The position numbers were made by a program, and so were the translations under genes. From an uncultured Actinomyces sp. (GTDB lineage: Bacteria > Actinomycetota > Actinomycetes > Actinomycetales > Actinomycetaceae): a stretch of DNA of 5,070 bases. Of this stretch, positions 1-5,070 are shown piece after piece. Where the stretch lies: assembly GCA_938030835.1 (NCBI GenBank), contig CALHID010000238.1, forward strand, positions 1 through 5,070, given 5' to 3'. How positions within the stretch are numbered: the stretch's first letter is position 1; every line of letters begins with the position of its first letter. Under the pieces are notes generated by a model. It was not told the DNA's origin. It worked only from the letters and a program-made list of their open reading frames with translations, and did not search any database.

Positions 1-52
1 CCGCGACCCTCACCTTGGCAAGGTGATGCTCTACCAACTGAGCCACATCCGC
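1..52 (-). tRNA. tRNA-Gly (anticodon GCC), 3' part cut off by the window edge
   Basis: Read on the minus strand, the gene begins GCGGATGTGGCTCAGTTGGT and folds as the 5' two-thirds of a tRNA. The acceptor 5' strand is GCGGATG (52-46). The D-stem is GCTC/GAGC (43-40 with 31-28). The anticodon stem is TCACC/GGTGA (26-22 with 14-10), closing the loop TTGCCAA with anticodon GCC (19-17). The variable region and the start of the T-stem follow, and about 24 bases (rest of the T-arm, acceptor 3' strand, discriminator) lie beyond the left edge. It decodes GGC and GGU glycine codons. It is transcribed divergently from the DUF3000/RNase D operon. Whether CCA is encoded cannot be seen. Confidence 0.95.
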
Positions 53-58
53 GTTATC

Positions 59-76
59 AAACCGCCGGAACGGTTT
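59..76. repeat. Inverted repeat in the 5' leader of tRNA-Gly
   Basis: AAACCG (59-64) and CGGTTT (71-76) form a perfect 6-bp stem around a 6-base loop. The outer edge lies six bases from the mature tRNA 5' end. In the minus-strand precursor the hairpin would occupy most of the leader, next to the RNase P cleavage site. It could be a chance palindrome, a leader structure or a small operator between divergent genes; the sequence does not decide. Confidence 0.3.
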
Positions 77-89
77 CGCAACGGATGAA

Positions 90-119
90 AGGCTAACAGG
101 GTTTGCACCTGGAACACAA
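90..119 (-). promoter_or_regulatory. Candidate promoter of the tRNA-Gly gene
   Basis: On the minus strand a -35-like TTGTGT (119-114) is followed after 18 bases by a -10-like TAGCCT (95-90), matching the TANNNT pattern of housekeeping sigma factors. The predicted start near 83 would leave a leader of about 31 bases, to be removed by RNase P. The -35 match is partial, so this is a reading by eye and not a firm call. Confidence 0.3.
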
Positions 120-200
120 ATCAAGACGGCGTGTCCCCGCTCACACCTGTTTTTTCAGCGCACGGCGGCGCGCCTTCCGCTACCAGATCAGACGGACTCA

Positions 201-206
201 TAAAGT
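201..206 (+). promoter_or_regulatory. Candidate -10 hexamer of the DUF3000-RNase D operon
   Basis: TAAAGT fits the actinobacterial TANNNT -10 pattern and ends seven bases before GTG 214, a spacing that would give a leaderless transcript starting at or beside that codon. No good -35 is visible: TTCCGC at 175-180 is 20 bases away and a poor match. The call rests on the hexamer and on its spacing matching that upstream of dxs. Confidence 0.35.
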
Positions 207-213
207 CGAGGAC

Positions 214-762
214 GTGATCGAAGTGGCACCACCCGAGGATTTCCGAACAGCACTCATGTCATTACGCAGTGCTGTTCATCCTCACGTCGAAATAGAGGAA
301 GTTCCCGCACCGCGCGCACTTGCTCCGTTCACCGCTGCACTCGCACTTCGCACGACACAAACCGCCCACGACGAAGCCCTTGCTTTCGGCCGTTTTGTGA
401 TCCTCCACGATCCCAACGGACAAATGGGCTGGAACGGGCCTTTCCGACTTGTCGCACAGCTCCGTGCGCAAATTGATGCTGATATGAGTTCTGATCCCCT
501 GCTTTCTGAAGCACTGTGGAACTGGACTCACGACTGTCTCGAAGAACGCGGCGCGGGCTTCCATGACCTTACAGGCACTGTGAGCAAAGAAGTGAGCGAA
601 TCTTTTGGGGGTCTGATCCTCATGGGGTCGACACTCGCTGTAGAGATTCGTGTTTCGCTTACACCGAATACCCCCTGGATTGGCGAGCACCTTCTGGCGT
701 GGCAAGACCTCATGTGTCGAATCGCCGGTGTTGAAAATCAACGATTCCTTGAGAGGGCATAG
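214..762 (+). CDS. DUF3000 family protein
   Basis: About 182 aa, recognised as the actinobacterial DUF3000 family, whose biochemical role is not known to me. Family-like blocks, numbered from GTG 214, are EEVPAPRALAPF (28-39), GRFVILHDPNGQ (59-70), DPLLSEALWNW (94-104), GTVSKEVSESFGG (121-133), AVEIRVSLTP (142-151) and HLLAWQDLMC (159-168). No signal peptide or membrane segment is seen, so it is probably cytosolic. The gene is first in an operon with the RNase D gene, three bases away, an association also found in mycobacteria (Rv2680-Rv2681). The start is uncertain. GTG 214 is preferred because a -10-like TAAAGT ends seven bases upstream, suggesting a leaderless message. GTG 223 is the alternative, with GAGGA at 208-212 as a possible ribosome site. 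An upstream TTG at 103 would add an Arg-rich stretch unlike the family. Confidence 0.92.
   Translation: MIEVAPPEDFRTALMSLRSAVHPHVEIEEVPAPRALAPFTAALALRTTQTAHDEALAFGRFVILHDPNGQMGWNGPFRLVAQLRAQIDADMSSDPLLSEALWNWTHDCLEERGAGFHDLTGTVSKEVSESFGGLILMGSTLAVEIRVSLTPNTPWIGEHLLAWQDLMCRIAGVENQRFLERA
751..757 (+). promoter_or_regulatory. Ribosome binding site of the RNase D gene
   Basis: GAGAGGG lies inside the last codons of the DUF3000 gene, eight bases before GTG 766. This fixes that GTG as the RNase D start and supports translation of both genes from one message. Confidence 0.65.
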
Positions 763-765
763 GAC

Positions 766-2004
766 GTGCTCATTGAAAATCCCTACGGCATCGCCGTGGG
801 AGACAGCGAGGATCCCGAACTTATCGCTTTTCCTCGCGAAGGAATCCCAGAAATCATTGACACTCAAAGCGCCTTGGAACAGACCGCTGAGGACCTTTCC
901 GCATCTTCCCTTCCAGTTGCAGTGGATGTCGAGCGGGCTCAAGGCTTTCGCTATGGTTCTTCGCCCTATCTCCTCCAGCTGCGACGCGAGGACGTCGGCT
1001 CCTTCCTGATCGACACTGCGGCTCTCCCCCACCTTGAGTCCCTTCAAGCAAGTATGAACTCAACCTGGATTCTGCACGACGCTTCTCAAGACCTCCCAAA
1101 CCTGCGTGAACTCGGCCTGGAAATTCCGGCACTGTTCGATACACAAGTCGCATCACGCTTGCTGGGAATGACTCACTTCGGACTCTCTGCAGTTTGTGAG
1201 CAAGTCTTGGGACTGACACTTGTCAAAGACCACCAAGCCTCGAATTGGTCGGTGCGCCCCCTTCCGAAGGACTGGCTGCGATATGCGGTTCTTGATGTTG
1301 AGCTCCTGACTGCTCTTAAAGACTCCCTTGAAGAGCGCCTGGATGACCTTGGCCGTATCTCGTGGGCGCAGCAGGAGTTTTCGCACATTGCCGAGGCCGC
1401 CCCTCCTTCACCGAAAAAAGATCGTTGGCGTTCAATCTCCGGTATTGGCAAGTTGACCTCCAAACGAGCTCTAGCAATCGCACGGGAGCTTTGGATTGAA
1501 CGTGATGCGATTGCGCGCGAGATCGACCTTGCTCCCGGGCGCTTGGTGCGAAACAGCGGAATCATCCATGCCGCTCAACGACCACCAAGGACACGTCACA
1601 ATCTTCTTTCGATTGCCGAATTTCGTTCACCTCAGGCACGACGTTACGCGCAGCATTTCCTTGATGCAGTCACTCGCGCACTAGCCCTTCCAGAAAATCA
1701 ACTTCCACCCCGACACCGAACGGAAGACGACGGGCATACTCCTAGCGTCAGGCATTGGCAACGTATTCATGCCGAAGCACACGAGCTTCTTCTCGAGGTT
1801 CGCGAGGCCGTTGCCAAGCAAGCCGAAACCCTAGAAATTAGTCCAGAAATTGTCCTCGAGCCACGGGTTCAGCGCGCTTTGGCATGGGAACACACCCAAC
1901 AGGGATTGGGTATGCCTGTCGACGATTTCCTCACCGCGCAGGGTGCACGCCCCTGGCAGATCTCGTTGATGGCCGCTCCCCTGACCGATCTACTCTCCCG
2001 CTAA
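766..2004 (+). CDS. rnd: Ribonuclease D-type 3'-5' exonuclease with HRDC domain
   Basis: A 412-aa cytosolic DEDDy-family exonuclease of the RNase D group, expected to trim RNA 3' ends such as tRNA precursors using two metal ions. Exo I is AVDVE (D54, E56) followed by YLLQLRR. Exo II is HDASQDL, with D109 the likely catalytic Asp. Exo III is Y173-AVL-D177. An HRDC nucleic-acid-binding domain follows at about 220-300 (ALAIARELWIERDAIARE, 235-252). The remaining 110 residues resemble the second helical domain of actinobacterial RNase D. All four catalytic acids and the Tyr are present, so it looks active. The gene follows DUF3000 after three bases, implying co-transcription. Its last 15 bases overlap the end of dxs on the other strand. 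Family and domains are firm; the RNA substrates in this organism are inferred. Confidence 0.96.
   Translation: MLIENPYGIAVGDSEDPELIAFPREGIPEIIDTQSALEQTAEDLSASSLPVAVDVERAQGFRYGSSPYLLQLRREDVGSFLIDTAALPHLESLQASMNSTWILHDASQDLPNLRELGLEIPALFDTQVASRLLGMTHFGLSAVCEQVLGLTLVKDHQASNWSVRPLPKDWLRYAVLDVELLTALKDSLEERLDDLGRISWAQQEFSHIAEAAPPSPKKDRWRSISGIGKLTSKRALAIARELWIERDAIAREIDLAPGRLVRNSGIIHAAQRPPRTRHNLLSIAEFRSPQARRYAQHFLDAVTRALALPENQLPPRHRTEDDGHTPSVRHWQRIHAEAHELLLEVREAVAKQAETLEISPEIVLEPRVQRALAWEHTQQGLGMPVDDFLTAQGARPWQISLMAAPLTDLLSR
1939..1955. repeat. Small GC-rich inverted repeat just past the dxs stop
   Basis: CAGGG (1939-1943) and CCCTG (1951-1955) form a 5-bp stem with a 7-base loop, 35 bases beyond the dxs stop codon and inside the RNase D coding region. 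No T-run follows on either strand, so it is at best a weak 3'-end structure for the dxs message. Confidence 0.2.
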
Positions 2005-3897
2005 TGCGTGATGAATCCGCTTACTGAGGCCCTGTGCATCAAGACCAAGGGCCGTCACGATACTCGCTCGGCTTGCCTGCTGTAGAAATTCCTTTGGAAT
2101 ACCGGCAGTGACGACTGGGATCGAACGCGTCGATACATTCGAAGAAAGCAAATCACGCAGCGACCATCCAAATCCGCCGTCAACTAAGCCATCCTCAACG
2201 CTGAGCACAAGCCCAGCTCCATCGACCAGGCCAACCAAGGCCTCGGGAACTGGAAGAGCCCAGCGAGGATCGACCACGCGCACGCTTGCCAAGCCGTCAT
2301 CCTCAAGAAGAGCGGCTGCTTCCATAGCAGCTGGGACCATCGAGCCCAAGGCAACAATGCAGACCTTTGAGACTTCAGTGCCTTCATCCCAGTCTTTGAG
2401 GACATCGCAGCCACCTACACGACGAAGCTGAACAATAGGATCAGTCAAGGCACCTTTCGGATAGCGAAGGACTGTCGGCGCATCATCTACCGCTACGGCT
2501 TCGCGCAATTCTTCGCGTAGCGTCGCCTCATCACGCGGGGCAGCAAGACGTAAGCCGGGAACGGAATTCAGCATCGAAATATCCCACATTCCGTTGTGGG
2601 ATGCCCCGTCATCACCAGTAATTCCGGCTCGATCAAGAACAAAGGTCACCCCGCAGTGGTGAAGCCCAACATCCATAAGGATTTGATCAAATGCTCGATT
2701 CAGGAAGGTCGCATAGACCGCAAAAACCGGGTGCGCCCCAGCGAAAGCCATTCCAGCGGCGGCAGCAACCGCATGCTGTTCTGCGATCCCCACATCAACG
2801 ACGCGTGCAGGAAAGTCATCCTTGAAGGGGCCGAGGCCGACGGGCAGCATCATCGCAGCAGTTAGGCCCACAATATCTTCACGTTCATGCGCGATCTGAC
2901 GAATCTCATCGGCGAAGACACTGGTCCACGCAAAACGTGCTGGCGCGATAGGAAGACCCGTTTCGGGATGGATCTTCCCCACTGCATGGAAGCGATCCGC
3001 AATGTCTTCTTCCGCAGGGGTGTAGCCACGCCCCTTTTGCGTCATGACATGGATCAGGACGGGTTCATGCAAGGCTCGTGCACGATTAAAGATCTCTTCC
3101 ATCGCTGCAATATCGTGGCCGTTAACAGGTCCCAGGTACTTCAATCCAAGGTCTTCAAACATCGCCTGCGGGATGAGCGCGTCTTTAATACCGCTTTTGA
3201 GGCCGTGAAGAGCTCCGTAAGTTGCACGTCCAGGTTCCCCAAAATTCATCAGAGTCCGTTTACCCCACGACAGCGCCTTTTCGTAATTTCGCGAAGAACG
3301 AAGAAGATCGAGATGGCGAGCTACGGCACCAATAGTTGGCGCATAGGAGCGTCCGTTGTCATTGACGATGATGATTGCACGTCGCTTGTGATCAGAAGCA
3401 ATATTATTTAATGCTTCCCAAGCCATCCCACCTGTCAGTGCACCATCGCCAATGACGCCAATCGTCCATGTCGGATCACCGCGTCGAGATTTTTCGCGGG
3501 AAATACCATCAACCCACGATAGTGACGAAGATGCGTGTGAGCTTTCAAGAACATCGTGGACGGATTCTTCACGACTGGGGTATCCCGATAGGCCACCTTC
3601 TTGCCGAAGCTTCGAAAAGTCTTGGCGTCCCGTCAGCAATTTGTGGACGTAAGTCTGATGACCGGTGTCAAAAACGATCGTATCTGCGGGTGAACGGAAA
3701 ACCCGGTGAAGAGCAATAGTTAATTCAACAACGCCCAAATTCGGCCCAAGGTGCCCGCCTGTCTTTGAGACATCTTCGATGAGCTTCGCACGGATCTGTG
3801 CCGCTAAATCGTCCAATTTTGCCGCTGGGACACGCCTCAGGTCACTGGGCGAAGAAATCGTACTCAATAAAGAGGCCTGATTTTGGGCATGGGTCAT
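1990..3897 (-). CDS. dxs: 1-deoxy-D-xylulose-5-phosphate synthase
   Basis: A 635-aa thiamine-diphosphate enzyme that condenses pyruvate and glyceraldehyde 3-phosphate to 1-deoxy-D-xylulose 5-phosphate, the first step of the MEP isoprenoid route and also a precursor for thiamine and pyridoxal phosphate. The length is normal for the family. Key sites are visible: GGHLGPNLG with H49, FDTGHQTYVHKLLTGR (76-91), the ThDP motif GDGALTGG (150-157) with NDNGRSYAPT (179-188), catalytic E373 in GIAEQHAV, R401, R423, GASHNG with H434, and RYPKG with R478. A transketolase-like C-terminal domain follows. ATG 3897 is chosen because the conserved protein begins soon after it; the only upstream in-frame option is TTG 3969, which adds an unlikely hydrophobic/basic leader. 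There is no Shine-Dalgarno sequence, but a -10-like hexamer ends seven bases upstream, suggesting leaderless translation. The 3' end overlaps RNase D tail to tail. Confidence 0.99.
   Translation of the reverse strand: MTHAQNQASLLSTISSPSDLRRVPAAKLDDLAAQIRAKLIEDVSKTGGHLGPNLGVVELTIALHRVFRSPADTIVFDTGHQTYVHKLLTGRQDFSKLRQEGGLSGYPSREESVHDVLESSHASSSLSWVDGISREKSRRGDPTWTIGVIGDGALTGGMAWEALNNIASDHKRRAIIIVNDNGRSYAPTIGAVARHLDLLRSSRNYEKALSWGKRTLMNFGEPGRATYGALHGLKSGIKDALIPQAMFEDLGLKYLGPVNGHDIAAMEEIFNRARALHEPVLIHVMTQKGRGYTPAEEDIADRFHAVGKIHPETGLPIAPARFAWTSVFADEIRQIAHEREDIVGLTAAMMLPVGLGPFKDDFPARVVDVGIAEQHAVAAAAGMAFAGAHPVFAVYATFLNRAFDQILMDVGLHHCGVTFVLDRAGITGDDGASHNGMWDISMLNSVPGLRLAAPRDEATLREELREAVAVDDAPTVLRYPKGALTDPIVQLRRVGGCDVLKDWDEGTEVSKVCIVALGSMVPAAMEAAALLEDDGLASVRVVDPRWALPVPEALVGLVDGAGLVLSVEDGLVDGGFGWSLRDLLSSNVSTRSIPVVTAGIPKEFLQQASRASIVTALGLDAQGLSKRIHHALAGE
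2028..2053. repeat. GC-rich inverted repeat, candidate hairpin terminator for the RNase D operon
   Basis: GGCCCT (2028-2033) and AGGGCC (2048-2053) form a perfect 6-bp stem with a 14-base loop, 24 bases past the RNase D stop. No T-tract follows on either strand. Actinobacterial terminators often lack a strong U-tail, so a role in ending the operon is possible. The repeat also lies inside dxs coding sequence (the GLDAQGL region), where codon constraint alone may explain it. Confidence 0.25.
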
Positions 3898-3904
3898 GAG
3901 AGAG

Positions 3905-3910
3905 ATTCTA
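3905..3910 (-). promoter_or_regulatory. -10 hexamer of the dxs promoter, leaderless start likely
   Basis: Read on the minus strand, TAGAAT matches TANNNT and ends seven bases before ATG 3897, placing the transcription start at or within one base of the start codon. The intervening CTCTCTC carries no ribosome-binding sequence, in keeping with a leaderless message. The best upstream -35 look-alike (TTCGGC, 19 bases away) is weak. Confidence 0.5.
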
Positions 3911-4002
3911 GTGTCATGGTGACTGATGAGCCGAATGATGCGCGCTAAGAGGAGAAGTGTGCAGCGCAATCAGACTTCAAAGCACGTTATCAATGCAGGA
4001 AT

Positions 4003-4008
4003 TAGAAT
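4003..4008 (+). promoter_or_regulatory. -10 hexamer of the S9 peptidase promoter
   Basis: TAGAAT, identical to the hexamer upstream of dxs but on the plus strand, lies 38 bases before ATG 4047. It predicts a start near 4015 and a 5' leader of about 32 bases containing a good ribosome site. No clear -35 is visible at 16-18 bases. Together with the dxs hexamer it defines a divergent promoter region of about 100 bases. Confidence 0.4.
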
Positions 4009-4035
4009 GAAGGTGCGACGACTTGACGTATAAAG

Positions 4036-4041
4036 AAGGAG
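4036..4041 (+). promoter_or_regulatory. Ribosome binding site of the S9 peptidase gene
   Basis: AAGGAG ends five bases before ATG 4047, a strong Shine-Dalgarno match at a workable distance. It fixes the start of this gene and contrasts with the absence of any such site in front of dxs. Confidence 0.8.
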
Positions 4042-4046
4042 ACACG

Positions 4047-5070
4047 ATGAGCGTGCAACGTCCGTATGGACAGTGGGACTCTCCGGTCGAAGCCGATTCC
4101 TACACTCAGACATCAGTGCAGCTGTCACAGCTTCGCGTCGATGAAACCGATACCTACTGGGTTGAGGGTAACCCCCGCGATAACGGTCGAAATACTCTTC
4201 TGCGCGCGGATTCTATGGGGCAGATCTCTGAAGTTCTTCCGCTCATTGATGGTATTCGTCTGCCTGACGTCCGCACCCGTGTCCATGAATATGGCGGACG
4301 AGCATACGCAGTTTCTGACGGCTTCATCGTCTTTTCTGATGGCTTCGACGGTCGTGTCTATGCCTTCAACACCCGCGATCCGAGGCGCCAGCTGGTTCCG
4401 CTCACTCCTTTAGGTAAAGTCCGCTACGGTGACTTCGAAATCGCCGACGTTCGTGGTCTGGTTTACGCGGTCGCAGAAGATCATTCGAATCCCGGCGAAC
4501 CCGTCAACTCCCTAGTCGCAATTCCCCTGGATGGACGCGCAGCACGCAATGCTTTCGAGATCATCCCGATTTTTGGTGGATCTGACTTCGTCTCATCGCC
4601 GACCTTGAGTCCCGATGGAACCAAGCTCGCATGGCTCTCATGGAACCACCCCAACATGGCATGGACACGCTCCGCCCTTCACGTTGGCTCACTGGATTTC
4701 GAGGGTAAGATCGCAGCCTCGTTGATTTTGGTTGATAAGCCAGAGGTCTGCGTTTATGAACCTCGTTGGACTCTGAACGGCGACCTGATCCACGTCGATG
4801 ACTCCTCCGGTTGGGCAAACCTCTATCGCACGGAGGGATTCCAGTGGAATGATGACGAAGATCAATTCGCCTGGATGACGCGTCTTCGTACACGCCCTTT
4901 GCACCCCAGCGCGCGCGCATTCTCGCATCCTCACTGGCAGCTTGGCCTTCATTCCTACGATAACTTCGACTACGAAAACCTCATTTGCTCATGGGCAGAA
5001 AACGGGACGTGGCATCTGGGCACTGTTCGCCTGGATAACGGTATGTGCGAAGAATGGCGTACCCCGTGGT
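4047..5070 (+). CDS. S9-family (prolyl oligopeptidase-like) peptidase, N-terminal part
   Basis: The first 341 residues of a protein that runs off the right edge. The sequence resembles the N-terminal beta-propeller of actinobacterial S9 peptidases of the acylaminoacyl-peptidase type. Recognisable blocks are PYGQWDSPV (6-14), QLSQLRVDETDTYWVEGNP (25-43), RTRVHEYGG (76-84), SSPTLSPDG (183-191), WLSWNHPNMAW (196-206), EPRW (238-241) and GWANLYR (255-261). In such enzymes the propeller restricts access to a C-terminal alpha/beta-hydrolase domain with a Ser-Asp-His triad, which cleaves short peptides or acyl-peptides. That domain is outside the window, so catalytic competence cannot be judged. There is no signal peptide, so a cytosolic location is likely. 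ATG 4047 is supported by AAGGAG five bases upstream. The gene is divergent from dxs, with no evident functional link. Confidence 0.92.
   Translation, partial: MSVQRPYGQWDSPVEADSYTQTSVQLSQLRVDETDTYWVEGNPRDNGRNTLLRADSMGQISEVLPLIDGIRLPDVRTRVHEYGGRAYAVSDGFIVFSDGFDGRVYAFNTRDPRRQLVPLTPLGKVRYGDFEIADVRGLVYAVAEDHSNPGEPVNSLVAIPLDGRAARNAFEIIPIFGGSDFVSSPTLSPDGTKLAWLSWNHPNMAWTRSALHVGSLDFEGKIAASLILVDKPEVCVYEPRWTLNGDLIHVDDSSGWANLYRTEGFQWNDDEDQFAWMTRLRTRPLHPSARAFSHPHWQLGLHSYDNFDYENLICSWAENGTWHLGTVRLDNGMCEEWRTPW

Noticed and set aside
129..155. Weak hairpin GTGT/ACAC followed by six T residues, resembling a terminator
   Set aside because: The stem is only 4 bp (5 with a bulge) around an 8-base loop, and no plus-strand gene ends upstream within the window. 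It is probably chance.
103..213. N-terminal extension of the DUF3000 protein from TTG 103
   Set aside because: It adds 37 residues rich in Arg and His that are unlike the family, begins at a rare start codon without a ribosome site, and overlaps the probable promoter region of the operon and that of the divergent tRNA.
262..1047. A 261-codon open frame on the minus strand opposite the DUF3000 and RNase D genes
   Set aside because: It is antisense to two conserved genes, its translation is rich in Cys, Arg and Ser without recognisable motifs, and it spans the junction of the two real genes. It is best explained as a coding shadow.
2887..3411. A 174-codon plus-strand open frame inside dxs, with several shorter ones (2108-2431, 2596-2865, 3452-3719)
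   Set aside because: All lie antisense to the strongly conserved dxs coding sequence, resemble no family I know, and have shadow-like composition.
3898..3969. N-terminal extension of DXS from TTG 3969
   Set aside because: The extra 24 residues (beginning MRCTLLLLARII) could be mistaken for a signal sequence, but DXS is cytosolic, there is no ribosome site, and a -10-like hexamer lies inside the extension.
4023..4034. TTGACG followed directly by TATAAA, which look like -35 and -10 elements
   Set aside because: The two hexamers are adjacent with no spacer, so they cannot act together. A -10 placed 17 bases after TTGACG would fall on the start codon, where the sequence does not match.
4561..4952. 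Minus-strand open frames opposite the S9 peptidase, plus a plus-strand frame at 4066-4413
   Set aside because: The S9 frame from 4047 carries clear family motifs throughout this stretch, so the other frames are shadows.
1..5070. Search for mobile elements, CRISPR repeats, toxin-antitoxin pairs, phage attachment sites beside the tRNA, or riboswitches
   Set aside because: No transposase, integrase, direct-repeat array or recognised aptamer fold was visible. The genes are contiguous conserved housekeeping genes and no intergenic gap exceeds about 170 bases.

Overview
The window looks like an ordinary chromosomal housekeeping segment from a member of the Actinomycetota. The diagnostic block is a DUF3000-family protein followed by an RNase D/HRDC exonuclease, with dxs facing them from the opposite strand. 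Mycobacterium tuberculosis has the same gene order (Rv2680, Rv2681, Rv2682c/dxs1, recalled from memory). The DNA is only moderately GC-rich by eye (roughly mid-50s percent, not counted). That would suit a lower-GC actinobacterium such as an Actinomycetaceae relative; this lineage guess is inference.

Layout from left to right. A tRNA-Gly(GCC) gene on the minus strand is cut by the left edge. A 161-base gap follows, holding the likely promoters for the tRNA and, divergently, for a two-gene plus-strand operon. That operon is a DUF3000 protein (GTG start, about 182 aa) and, three bases after its stop, an RNase D-type 3'-5' exonuclease (GTG start, 412 aa). dxs (1-deoxy-D-xylulose-5-phosphate synthase, 635 aa) lies on the minus strand, and its last 15 bases overlap the last 15 of the RNase D gene. 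A 149-base divergent intergenic region then separates dxs from the N-terminal part of an S9-family peptidase on the plus strand, which runs off the right edge.

The genes do not form one pathway. The tRNA and RNase D belong to RNA metabolism, and DUF3000 has no known function but travels with RNase D. DXS makes the first committed intermediate of the MEP isoprenoid pathway, and the S9 protein is a probable cytoplasmic serine peptidase. No phage, insertion sequence, CRISPR or defence module is visible, and I found no convincing novel system. The points worth a second look are regulatory. Probable leaderless starts for dxs and possibly DUF3000 have the same distance from the -10 hexamer to the start codon. 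The RNase D and dxs tails overlap, with no classical terminator between them. A small inverted repeat sits in the 5' leader of the tRNA.
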